A model generated the notes under the pieces. That model searched no databases, was not told the origin of the DNA, and worked only from the letters and a program-made list of their open reading frames with translations. Position numbers and translations under genes: made by a program. A DNA stretch of 64,000 nt from Prevotella sp. 10(H) (GTDB taxonomy: Bacteria; Bacteroidota; Bacteroidia; Bacteroidales; Dysgonomonadaceae), in contig NZ_JOMI01000007.1 in the NCBI RefSeq assembly GCF_000711235.1, positions 248,001-312,000 of the forward strand, given 5' to 3'. Positions 28,062 through 36,297 of the stretch are shown piece by piece. Positions within the stretch are counted from its first letter, which is position 1; every line of letters begins with the position of its first letter.

Positions 28062-28595
28062 TCAGAACTTCATTACAATATGCTTAAGGTCGTTTTCAAA
28101 CTGCTTATACTCTTCTTTTGTTAATGTTTTGTTGAGACTAAGAACCAGTAATTCATGAGGTTTGTAGCCTTCTTTATAAGCAGGATGAGCATGCTTGTAA
28201 GGATTGAGTTTATAGCCTAGTTTTTCATAGAACCGGAACCTTTTTTCCGATATGGAATCTGTTATAGGGTCTATCTCTAGCAATACTGTTTTCTGCACGG
28301 TCTTGGCAAAGGTATCGAGCATGATGCTGCCTATATTTTTCCCTCTTAAGTCCGGATTGACAGCCAAATGCTCGATATAAACATAATCCGTAAAATCCCA
28401 ACAGGCAACGAAGAATTGCAATGTATCATTTTCTATATTCGCCAGCAGATAATAACGTTCGTCATTGAATGCGGTAAGCTGCTGCGATTCGTCCCGTTGT
28501 TCATATACAGGAAAAGAAACGGTATAAATATCCCAAAAAGGCTTATACCACCTGTCTTCTGTATCGGTTATCCTGTGGAATGCATTTTCCGGCAT
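28062..28595 (-). CDS. GNAT-family N-acetyltransferase
   Basis: 177 aa. The acetyl-CoA-binding segment is YIEHLAVNPDLRGKNIGSIML (about 92-112), matching the R/Q-x-x-G-x-G/A motif in form RGKNIGS. A later FYEKLGYKLNP also fits the fold. The substrate is unknown. Its start codon overlaps the stop of the NADH dehydrogenase gene by one base and the sugar-kinase gene follows after 29 bp, so it is part of the same transcript. A link to cell-wall amino sugars is possible but not shown. Confidence 0.85.
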   Translation of the reverse strand: MPENAFHRITDTEDRWYKPFWDIYTVSFPVYEQRDESQQLTAFNDERYYLLANIENDTLQFFVACWDFTDYVYIEHLAVNPDLRGKNIGSIMLDTFAKTVQKTVLLEIDPITDSISEKRFRFYEKLGYKLNPYKHAHPAYKEGYKPHELLVLSLNKTLTKEEYKQFENDLKHIVMKF

Positions 28596-29893
28596 TACTC
28601 TTCTTTATACATCTTGTTGAACTTAGGTCTGATAAACAAACGTAAAGATACATCATAATTCAGATAACTCCATACCCAGTCGATGAAAACCGATACCTTA
28701 TTTCTCATCCCTACAATGGAAAGAATATGCACCCCTAGCCACAGCCACCACGCAAACCAGCCGCCAAAATGGAATTTTCCGAGATCGGCAACGGCAGCAT
28801 TACGGCCGATAGTAGCAAGTGAACCCCTGTCGGAATATACAAATTTATCCCAATCTGAATTGCTTTCGGATTTATTCAGGTTCTTAGCCAGTCTTTTTGC
28901 CATTTGCAAGGCTACCTGTGCCACCTGCGGATGTCCTTTGGGACTTTTATCCGAAATGAGTAGAGCTGTATCGCCAATAGCAAATATATTATTGTAGCCA
29001 TCCACCTGATTGTACTCGTTGATGACAAGCCGTCCACGATTATATGAAGTATCGGCAAGTCCTTTCAGACTGTTCGGTTTCACTCCGGCAACCCAGAAAA
29101 CATTTCGTGACCGCAAAGTGCTGCCGTCGCTGAGTGTGGCATAAGGCTTATCGTAAGACTTAACCGATATATCCTGATGAATAATAACGCCTCGTTTCTT
29201 TAGTGTTTCTGCAGCATTTTCAGATGACTTTTCCGACATGCCGAATAGTAATCGCGGAGATGCGTCGACCAAATGGATTTCCATTTTCGAAAAGTCTATT
29301 TCCGGATAATCTTTTGGAAATATGGCTTTTCTCATATCGGCAAGCGCTCCGGAAAGCTCTACTCCTGTGGCACCTCCTCCCACGATGACGAAGGACAGTA
29401 TTTCTCTCAATTCGTCTTCATCATCAGTATTTAATGCTTCTTCGAAGCTCAGCAGTATTCTGTTCCTTACCAATAATGATTCGGAAATCGATTTCAAAGA
29501 GAAGGTGCTGTCTTTCAGACTTTCATTGCCGAAGTAATTCGTATTGCATCCAGTCGATATTACTAAATAGTTATAAGGAATATCGCCTATATTGGTACTT
29601 ATAAACTTTTTGTCCGGATCTACATACTGCGCTTCGCACATGCGGAAATGGACATTTTTGTTTTTCTGGAAATTCTTACGGTGCGGATAAGAGATAGAAC
29701 TCGGCTCGAGTCCGCCTGTTGCTACCTGATAGAATAAAGGCTGGAACTGATAGTAATTATTCTTATCTATCAGTACTACCTGATATTTCTTTTTATCTGC
29801 CTTTTTCGCCAGTTCGAGTCCGGCAAAACCTCCTCCGATAATAACCAGCCTTTTCTTTTTCCCCGCATCGGGTATGTTTACTATATTATTCAT
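28595..29893 (-). CDS. ndh: Type II NADH dehydrogenase (NDH-2)
   Basis: Membrane-associated FAD enzyme that passes electrons from NADH to quinone without pumping. 432 aa from MNNIVNIPDAGKKK; the longer frame from 29938 has no supporting signal. FAD motif RLVIIGGGFAGLELAKKA near the N terminus; NADH motif FVIVGGGATGVELSGALADM; second FAD motif NNIFAIGDTALL; quinone-site-like KGHPQVAQVALQMAKRLAK. The hydrophobic C-terminal part (FAWWLWLGVHILSIVGMRNK) fits membrane attachment. First gene of a six-gene minus-strand run. Confidence 0.93.
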   Translation of the reverse strand: MNNIVNIPDAGKKKRLVIIGGGFAGLELAKKADKKKYQVVLIDKNNYYQFQPLFYQVATGGLEPSSISYPHRKNFQKNKNVHFRMCEAQYVDPDKKFISTNIGDIPYNYLVISTGCNTNYFGNESLKDSTFSLKSISESLLVRNRILLSFEEALNTDDEDELREILSFVIVGGGATGVELSGALADMRKAIFPKDYPEIDFSKMEIHLVDASPRLLFGMSEKSSENAAETLKKRGVIIHQDISVKSYDKPYATLSDGSTLRSRNVFWVAGVKPNSLKGLADTSYNRGRLVINEYNQVDGYNNIFAIGDTALLISDKSPKGHPQVAQVALQMAKRLAKNLNKSESNSDWDKFVYSDRGSLATIGRNAAVADLGKFHFGGWFAWWLWLGVHILSIVGMRNKVSVFIDWVWSYLNYDVSLRLFIRPKFNKMYKEE

Positions 29894-30007
29894 ACTTACG
29901 TAGTTTATGATTTCTGTAAAATAAAAAACCACCTTCACTCCGGACGTATTTATTCCTACAAGTGTCAGTGGTTATTAGATATAAGATATCTAAAATATCT
30001 CTATATT

Positions 30008-30694
30008 TCAGCTTTCTGCTTTATTCTTAGCAGCTTTTTTCGATTCCCATTTTGCTTTTGCTACCTCGTAAACGCCCGGTAGTATGGAGACTATCACAAT
30101 GATAATTACAACTTTGTCCAGATTCTTTTCTACCCATGCATTACTACCTATTATGGCTCCTAAAGCACAGAAAATAGCAACCCATGCTATACCTCCTATA
30201 ACGTTAAAAGAGAAGAAATGTTTATAACTCATCCTACCCATACCGGCCACAAAAGGAGCGAATGTACGGACTATCGGAACGAAGCGGGCAAGTATAATTG
30301 TTTTGCCTCCATGCTTCTCGTAAAACTTATTTGTCTTTTCCAGATATTCTTGCTTAAATATCTTGGACTTTGGGTTACTGAAAAGCTTTTGCCCGAAAAA
30401 CCGTCCTATGGTATAATTAGTGGCATCGCCGATAATAGCAGCAACGATAAGTATTCCTACAAGTATATATATATGGAGCGGATTGTCAGGTCTTACAGCT
30501 ATAGCTCCCGCTAAAAACAAGAGCGAATCGCCGGGAAGAAACGGAGTGACAACCAGTCCTGTTTCGCAAAAAATAATCAGGAATAATATGGCATAAACCC
30601 ATGTACCGTATTCAGTAACCAGCATATCCAACGTGCCGCCCGTATCTCTTAAGAGATTGAGAAAGAAGTTCCAGACTTCGTGTAAAAATTCCAT
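30008..30694 (-). CDS. DedA/SNARE-associated family membrane protein
   Basis: 228 aa inner-membrane protein with about five helices. Family motifs: FCETGLVVTPFLPGDSLLFLAGA, AIIGDATNYTIGRFFG, KTNKFYEKHGGKTIILARF and VPIVRTFAPFVAGMGRM. DedA proteins are linked to lipid-carrier recycling and membrane homeostasis. It ends with a lysine-rich tail (KAAKNKAES). Separate from its neighbours by about 75-110 bp on each side. Confidence 0.93.
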   Translation of the reverse strand: MEFLHEVWNFFLNLLRDTGGTLDMLVTEYGTWVYAILFLIIFCETGLVVTPFLPGDSLLFLAGAIAVRPDNPLHIYILVGILIVAAIIGDATNYTIGRFFGQKLFSNPKSKIFKQEYLEKTNKFYEKHGGKTIILARFVPIVRTFAPFVAGMGRMSYKHFFSFNVIGGIAWVAIFCALGAIIGSNAWVEKNLDKVVIIIVIVSILPGVYEVAKAKWESKKAAKNKAES

Positions 30695-30737
30695 TTTTTA
30701 AGTTACGTGTTATTGTTTATTATGATGATATATTAGA

Positions 30738-30760
30738 AATGATGAGCTTAGCTCATCATT
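30738..30760 (-). terminator. Hairpin after DJ-1 gene
   Basis: Nine-base stem AATGATGAG with a five-base loop, just beyond the stop of the DJ-1-type gene on the minus strand. The following bases are T/A-rich but lack a strong T run. Confidence 0.4.
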
Positions 30761-30771
30761 CCCATTATGTT

Positions 30772-31314
30772 TTACTTTACTAAAAGTCCGGCGGCTACAG
30801 CGTCACGCTTTTCTTTCCCTGCCAGTTGTTCAACGAGGCAAAGGGCAAAATCGATTGTAAGTCCGGGGCCCCGTCCTGTTGTTATATTTCCGTCTACAAC
30901 TACAGCCTTGTCGGTTTGCAGGTTTGCTCCTTTCAGATATTGTTCGAAACCCGGGTAGCAGGTCGCATTTTTACCTTCGAGCAGTCCTAAACCGCCTAAT
31001 ACCATTGGCGAAGCGCATATAGCAGCAACTTTCTCGCCCTTGTTTGCAAAGGCCAGAAGTTCTTTCTTCATATTTTCATGGTTGTTGAAATTAGTAGTAC
31101 CTCCCGGTAAAACCAGCATTCCGGCAATAGAGAAATCTACCTGATCGAACATCAGGTCGGCTGTAACCAGTACCTGATGACTTGACATCACCTGCTTGCT
31201 GTCGGTCAACGACACCGATTTTACATTCAGTTCGGCACGACGCAGGATATCTATAGTCCCCAGCGCTTCGATTTCTTCGAAACCGGTTGTTAGAAATACG
31301 AATATAGTCTTCAT
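30772..31314 (-). CDS. DJ-1/PfpI-family protein
   Basis: 180 aa, the usual length for the YajL/DJ-1 group. The nucleophile cysteine is in VAAICASPMVLGGLG (near residue 100), preceded by the conserved glutamate in TGFEEIEALGTIDILRRA. These proteins act in protein and metabolite glycation repair or oxidative stress, with the exact activity still debated. It follows the TonB gene after six bases, so pdxJ, tonB and this gene probably form one transcript. Confidence 0.93.
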   Translation of the reverse strand: MKTIFVFLTTGFEEIEALGTIDILRRAELNVKSVSLTDSKQVMSSHQVLVTADLMFDQVDFSIAGMLVLPGGTTNFNNHENMKKELLAFANKGEKVAAICASPMVLGGLGLLEGKNATCYPGFEQYLKGANLQTDKAVVVDGNITTGRGPGLTIDFALCLVEQLAGKEKRDAVAAGLLVK

Positions 31315-31320
31315 ACCAAT

Positions 31321-32184
31321 TTAATTTAGATTAAACTTATATGTGATTGTTCCTTTTTGATTTATTACGGAAGATACGACGTTGAACTTAGTCCTTTTTG
31401 CCGCTCTGACAGCTTCGTTGCGCAGATTGGCGTTGGGTGTATTCGTACCTTTTCCGATTGTGGCTTCTACTACATCGCCTTTGGCATTCACTAGGATATC
31501 TACCACTACTGTTCCGTAATCATCTACGGAATAGTTTGGCTTTACCAGTCCCCCGCTACCAAGGCTACGACCGCCCAGATCGAACGAACCCCAGCCGCCT
31601 ACACCGGATGTCTTGCCATAACTGGCATTTCCGGTAGGTACACCTTGTGTGCCCTGTCCTTCACCTTCGCCACGACTTCCGCTGCCCGTACCGTTTCCGA
31701 ACAATCCGGCCACATCTTTATTTATCTGGCCTTTTTTAGCAGCTTCCTGTTGGGCTACACGTTCAGCTTCGGCTTTTTTTCTTTGCTCGGCAGCTTCCTG
31801 CTGTTTCTTTTCTTCGGCTTTTCGTTTAGCTTCTTTTATAGCGACTGTTTCTTCGAAGTCCTGAGTAACGGCAGTTTTTTCTGTATTGGTTACGGTCGGC
31901 TTCACTTCTTTTGTCGTATTTTTCACCATGGGGATAGGATCCTCCACTACATTTGGCGATGTAGCTTCTGTGGCGCTCTGATTCCCGTTGCCCCTGCCGA
32001 ACGGTTCATCGTCTCCTCCGGCATTTGGTACATTTCCGAACATAACAGGTACGCCCCCGAGTTCTTCGGAGCGAAGCATTGCCGGTGCGGGCTTCAAATA
32101 GTAAAATAACAGGAACAGAATAATCAACAGGTGAAAGCCTGCCGTTCCTATTATACTGATCATTCTGTCTTTTTGCGCCTCCAT
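31321..32184 (-). CDS. TonB/TolA-like energy transducer
   Basis: 287 aa. One N-terminal helix (about 8-28, ISIIGTAGFHLLIILFLLFYY), a long charged coiled-coil-like linker rich in K, E, A and Q (about 95-160), a glycine-rich stretch, and a C-terminal TonB domain (YSVDDYGTVVVDILVNAKGD, VRAAKRTKFNV, GTITYKFNLN). It starts two bases from the pdxJ stop. Energy transducers of this type normally need ExbB and ExbD; neither is encoded here. Confidence 0.9.
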   Translation of the reverse strand: MEAQKDRMISIIGTAGFHLLIILFLLFYYLKPAPAMLRSEELGGVPVMFGNVPNAGGDDEPFGRGNGNQSATEATSPNVVEDPIPMVKNTTKEVKPTVTNTEKTAVTQDFEETVAIKEAKRKAEEKKQQEAAEQRKKAEAERVAQQEAAKKGQINKDVAGLFGNGTGSGSRGEGEGQGTQGVPTGNASYGKTSGVGGWGSFDLGGRSLGSGGLVKPNYSVDDYGTVVVDILVNAKGDVVEATIGKGTNTPNANLRNEAVRAAKRTKFNVVSSVINQKGTITYKFNLN

Positions 32185-32185
32185 A

Positions 32186-32923
32186 TTATTGTTGTAATGG
32201 TTCGGGTGTTTCTTTTAAATAGTTTTTATATGCTTTTATTGTCTTTTCCAGTCCAAGATACAATGCGTCGCTGATCAGTGCATGACCTATCGATACTTCA
32301 TCCAGCCATGGAATATTTTTGTATAGGAAATGCAGATTTTCAAGGCTCAGGTCGTGTCCTGCATTTACTCCGAGTCCTAATTTCTTAGCTAATCGCGCTG
32401 CTTCTACAAAGGGAGCGACAGCTTCATCCCTATTTTTTGTATAACCTACTGCATACGGCTCGGTATATAATTCTATACGGTCAGTACCCGTTTTTGCTGC
32501 ATATTCAATTATTTTCGGGTCTGTTCCTGTGAAAATCGAAGTGCGGACACCTACTTCGTGGAATTCATCGATAAGATCGGAAAGTAACTGCTGATTTTCA
32601 ATAGTGTCCCAGCCTGCGTTCGATGTTATGGCATCGGGTGCATCCGGAACAAGCGTTACTTGCGTCGGACGTATAGTCGTTATGAGGTCTATAAACTTGT
32701 GTGAAGGGTATCCTTCTATATTCAACTCGGTGCTTATCCGTGATTTCAGGTCATATACATCCTTAAAGCGTATATGCCTTTCATCTGGGCGGGGATGCAC
32801 AGTAATACCTTGTGCGCCGAATTTTTCACAATCGAGGGCAACCTTGAGTACATCCGGAACATTGCCTCCGCGCGCGTTGCGTAAAGTCGCTATCTTATTA
32901 ATATTTACACTAAGTTTTGTCAT
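32186..32923 (-). CDS. pdxJ: Pyridoxine 5'-phosphate synthase PdxJ
   Basis: Condenses 1-deoxyxylulose 5-phosphate with 3-amino-2-oxopropyl phosphate in vitamin B6 synthesis; cytoplasmic TIM barrel. 245 aa from [20 protein letters not shown]; three codons upstream is only a TTG. Family motifs: [62 protein letters not shown] and [18 protein letters not shown]. Divergent from nadK across a 205-bp control region. Confidence 0.96.
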   Translation of the reverse strand: MTKLSVNINKIATLRNARGGNVPDVLKVALDCEKFGAQGITVHPRPDERHIRFKDVYDLKSRISTELNIEGYPSHKFIDLITTIRPTQVTLVPDAPDAITSNAGWDTIENQQLLSDLIDEFHEVGVRTSIFTGTDPKIIEYAAKTGTDRIELYTEPYAVGYTKNRDEAVAPFVEAARLAKKLGLGVNAGHDLSLENLHFLYKNIPWLDEVSIGHALISDALYLGLEKTIKAYKNYLKETPEPLQQ

Positions 32924-33020
32924 AGATAACAATTAAAATGATCTCTCTTTATATCAAATACTAAAAACTATCATTATTAAGTTAAAACTTTTTAGCAACT
33001 TTGCATAGTAATGTGACACG

Positions 33021-33028
33021 CAAAGGTA
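33021..33028 (-). promoter_or_regulatory. Promoter -7 element of the pdxJ transcript
   Basis: Minus-strand TACCTTTG, a match to TAnnTTTG, about 98 bases before the pdxJ ATG. No good -33 element was seen. Confidence 0.45.
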
Positions 33029-33128
33029 ATACGAATTGATGAAATAGAGGGTATCAGTTCCAATTTATTAACAGCCCGGCTGACGATTATTTTGGATAAA
33101 ACGGATATTTCATTAAAAACATGAGAAT

Positions 33129-33998
33129 ATGAAGATTGCTATATTCGGAAGTAAGCATCAGAAGACGGAACAGGTAAAGAATTTATTCAGGATACTGCAG
33201 GAGAATAATACGGAAATATATCTTCAGGAAAAGTTCTACAATTATCTGAAAGATACACTGAAAATGCAATACGACGTTGCCGGCATTATAACGAATGATG
33301 ACTTCGATGTAGATATAGTGGTCAGCATAGGAGGTGACGGTACATTTCTTCGCACGGCTTCGGCAATCGGCAAAAAGAATATCCCTATACTTGGAATTAA
33401 TGCGGGTCGCCTTGGTTTTCTGGCAGATGTAGGAGAAAAAGACCTCGAAGATACCTTTAAGGATATTTTTTCGGGAAACTACCGTATAGAACACCGGAGC
33501 CAATTGCAACTATCTACCGAACACCGCGATTATCACGGATTCAATTATGCACTGAATGAAATAGCTATACTGAAACAGGATACGGCTTCCATGATTACGG
33601 TACATGCATACATAAATGATGAATACCTGAACTCATACGAAGCTGACGGACTGATAATTGCTACACCTACAGGCTCAACTGCCTATTCGCTCAGTGTGGG
33701 CGGGCCTGTAATGACCCCTACTGCTTCCAATTTTGTGATCTCAGCAGTTGCGCCTCATAGCCTGAGTAATCGCCCATTAGTGGTTACTGACGATTGTATA
33801 ATTACACTGAAAGTGGAGAGCCGCAATGAAAACTTCCTTATTTCACTGGACGGCCGTTCCAATATTTTCAATACGGGTACGGAACTGACAATAAAGAAAG
33901 CGGATTTTACACTTAATGTCATTAAGCGTAAGGGAAATTCTTTTTATAATACGTTGCGAAACAAACTGATGTGGGGGATTGATCCACGCCAAAGCTAG
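33129..33998 (+). CDS. nadK: NAD kinase
   Basis: Phosphorylates NAD to NADP with ATP. 289 aa. The family motif GGDGTFLRTAS is near residue 70. The second motif is NALNEIAI (as NYALNEIAIL), followed by DGLIIATPTGSTAYSLSVGGP. The C-terminal end RGNSFYNTL-like sequence (KGNSFYNTLRNKLMWGIDPR) is typical of Bacteroidota NadK. Transcribed divergently from pdxJ. Confidence 0.96.
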   Translation: MKIAIFGSKHQKTEQVKNLFRILQENNTEIYLQEKFYNYLKDTLKMQYDVAGIITNDDFDVDIVVSIGGDGTFLRTASAIGKKNIPILGINAGRLGFLADVGEKDLEDTFKDIFSGNYRIEHRSQLQLSTEHRDYHGFNYALNEIAILKQDTASMITVHAYINDEYLNSYEADGLIIATPTGSTAYSLSVGGPVMTPTASNFVISAVAPHSLSNRPLVVTDDCIITLKVESRNENFLISLDGRSNIFNTGTELTIKKADFTLNVIKRKGNSFYNTLRNKLMWGIDPRQS

Positions 33999-34189
33999 GA
34001 ATAAATCGATACATATATTTTATGCGAAACTGCTTGTGTAATTACATGCAGTTTTTTTACTTTCCAATGTGTTAAAATTGACGTTTAAAACATTGGTTAA
34101 GAATAGCTAAATGTCATTTTTGTAATAAAAATAGTCGTACCTTAGCATGTCTGATATACTACTATATAATACATTAACAAGCTACCCAG

Positions 34190-35158
34190 ATGCAGTCTAT
34201 TAACGAGGAACTTATAAAGATCCTGAAAGAAAAAACACCCGAAAAAGAAACTACTGCCTCTTTTTTGATGAATCTGTTACCTTTGGGTAAGGAGGCCGTA
34301 TATCGTCGATTGAGAGGAGAGATTCCATTTACTTTAGATGAGGCAACCACTATTTGCCGAAAGAATGGTATATCGTTGGATTTATTAATGGGAATAAGGG
34401 AAGACGATACCTATGCTTTCCACTTTGATACATTTGTGTCTGAAAATCCTGTGGATAATTATTGCAAGATGCTGTACCGCATAATCAACAGTGTGGAATA
34501 TATAAAAGACGATCCTTCTGTATTTCTGTACAGGGCTCATAATACCATTCCTCAGGAGTTTATGTACAATTATGAGTATTTGTCAAAAGTGTATGTATAC
34601 ATTCTCTATTCTCAATTGTTTTCCGAAACAAGTAGCGGATATAAAATGAAGACCTTTTCGGAAGTAAATTTCCCGAAAGAGATATTTGTTGCGCAGAAAG
34701 CTTCTACAGCCAGTGTACATGATTTTAAGAGTTTGATGATACTGGACCAAAAAATGTTTAAGGATTATATAGGTATTGTAAAATATTTCCAGTATCTGGG
34801 AATGATAAACCAATCGGATATAGTAAAAATAAAAGAAGAAATGTATAAGCTAATAAAAGACATCGAACTATGTGCGGCAAAAGGCTTATCTCTCAACGGT
34901 AAAGAGATGGGTATCTATTTGTCGCATATATCGTTCGATTGCAGCTATACTTTTCTCGAAAGTGAGAATTTTAATGTATCTTCTATCGGAATATTTTGCC
35001 TCGATTATCTTTCGTCGCAAAATCAAAGAGTGAATAAAAGCCAGAAGACATGGATAAAATCGCTTCTGCGTTTTTCTACACAGATATCTGTTTCGGGCGA
35101 ATTGCAAAGACGTGAATTTTTTCAGGAGCAAAGGTCTTATATAGATACTATGCTGTAA
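34190..35158 (+). CDS. HTH-type regulator-like protein, paralogue of the 57.8-kb gene
   Basis: 322 aa. The N-terminal 60 residues look like a DNA-binding helix-turn-helix (LPLGKEAVYRRLRGEIPFTL, then DEATTICRKNGISLDLLMG). The rest is helical with conserved blocks (MGIYLSHISFDCSYTF, QISVSGELQRREFFQEQRSY). The gene at 57797-58762 has the same length and the same blocks (AYRRLRGEVPFTFTEACLI, EVYLSDIDFEHNYTY, LISISGGKERRDFFDQQREM). I do not know a characterised member. A transcription factor with a long sensor part is inferred. It stands alone, more than 190 bp from both neighbours. Confidence 0.75.
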   Translation: MQSINEELIKILKEKTPEKETTASFLMNLLPLGKEAVYRRLRGEIPFTLDEATTICRKNGISLDLLMGIREDDTYAFHFDTFVSENPVDNYCKMLYRIINSVEYIKDDPSVFLYRAHNTIPQEFMYNYEYLSKVYVYILYSQLFSETSSGYKMKTFSEVNFPKEIFVAQKASTASVHDFKSLMILDQKMFKDYIGIVKYFQYLGMINQSDIVKIKEEMYKLIKDIELCAAKGLSLNGKEMGIYLSHISFDCSYTFLESENFNVSSIGIFCLDYLSSQNQRVNKSQKTWIKSLLRFSTQISVSGELQRREFFQEQRSYIDTML

Positions 35159-35356
35159 GTTGTGACCAAAACAAAAATCCGAAAATTGGTAAGAATTTAA
35201 ATAATATAATAATCGGAGATTCTTACGCTTAAGCGATTGATGTTTCTATATAAAAAAGTGTGAATAGACAATATGATACACGCTCAAATTTTTTTAATAT
35301 TGAGCAGGTAATTCCGATAAATCTTTGCAGAAATTACAATAAATATATAGGTATTA

Positions 35357-35542
35357 TTATTCTGATATTTTTTTATTGCCTTTCCTTTTTTCTTTGAACA
35401 TCACCACAAAATTAGCCATAAGCAAAATAACAAACAATACCAAAAACATATAAAATGCCGAGCCTTTAAAATTAAAAATATATCCTAATCCAAAGGTGCA
35501 TAAAAAGAGTACCAATAGGTTGTTTCCTTTTCTTTGTTCCAT
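35357..35542 (-). CDS. Small two-helix membrane protein
   Basis: 61 aa. Two hydrophobic segments (LLVLFLCTFGLGYIFNF and FYMFLVLFVILLMANFVVMF) are flanked by lysine- and arginine-rich ends, giving a clear inside/outside pattern. It lies in an otherwise empty 550-bp gap, so it is not a shadow of another gene. No family recognised. Confidence 0.55.
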   Translation of the reverse strand: MEQRKGNNLLVLFLCTFGLGYIFNFKGSAFYMFLVLFVILLMANFVVMFKEKRKGNKKISE

Positions 35543-35671
35543 AGTTCTTAGGTTTATACATCAAATTTAATTAGAAATTATTAAATATAAAAGCCACGAA
35601 GACCATAATTTATGAAACATTTTTTAAGAGATATGACGGCAAAAAGATTTATTAGTTAGAATAAAAGTAGA

Positions 35672-35697
35672 GGGCTGCACGGATTATAGCGCAGCCC
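35672..35697 (-). terminator. Hairpin after DUF4251 gene
   Basis: Seven-base GC-rich stem GGGCTGC / GCAGCCC with a 12-base loop, 15 bases beyond the stop of the minus-strand lipoprotein gene and followed on that strand by a T-rich stretch. Confidence 0.55.
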
Positions 35698-35711
35698 CTA
35701 GTTTATTTATA

Positions 35712-36248
35712 TTACAACGCCCTGCCTTTATACACATTTGATTCCTCTTCGGGGTATAAATTCCCTGTGAAATTTATCCTGTTACTGTTGAAATTAGGAC
35801 TGACGGTAGCACGGCACTGGTTTGTTCCTGCTGTCATCTGGAGTATAACATTCGCGGATACCCCTACGCCCTGTACCATCATTTCGAAGGTAATATTCCC
35901 TTTTTTATCGGTTTCCATTTTCACGCCCGATACAGTGCCGTCGACAGTGATACCGCCTATTCCGTTAGGACCTGCATACGGTGAATTGAAGGCCATTTGA
36001 ATAGTAGCTTTATTATCATGCATGGAGATAAAATTCGTACTTGCATTTACATATACAAAACGTCCGTATTTGAAATCGATACGGTCTGCTTCAAGTACAA
36101 ATTCCCTGTCGTTCAATGCCTGAACTGCTTTGTCTGCCCACAGTTTTTGTTCGGCTTGTTCCGCTGCGGCTTTCGCCGGGTCTTGTTGCGTTTTACATCC
36201 GGCAGATATCAACATTGCCGTGATGAATGTGAATATAATTTTTTTCAT
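35712..36248 (-). CDS. DUF4251 lipoprotein
   Basis: 178 aa from MKKIIFTFITAMLISAGCK, whose lipobox cysteine sets the start; the frame extends eight codons further upstream. The mature part reads as a DUF4251 domain: EFVLEADRIDFKYGRFVYVN, the central NGIGGITVDGTVSGVKMETD and RATVSPNFNSNRINFTGNL. DUF4251 proteins are small exported proteins found in Bacteroidota with no known role. It follows lpdA after about 50 bp. Confidence 0.85.
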   Translation of the reverse strand: MKKIIFTFITAMLISAGCKTQQDPAKAAAEQAEQKLWADKAVQALNDREFVLEADRIDFKYGRFVYVNASTNFISMHDNKATIQMAFNSPYAGPNGIGGITVDGTVSGVKMETDKKGNITFEMMVQGVGVSANVILQMTAGTNQCRATVSPNFNSNRINFTGNLYPEEESNVYKGRAL

Positions 36249-36297
36249 AACCTTGTTTTGAGGATAAAACAAAGTGGGATAGTAAAAGGTTTAGAAA

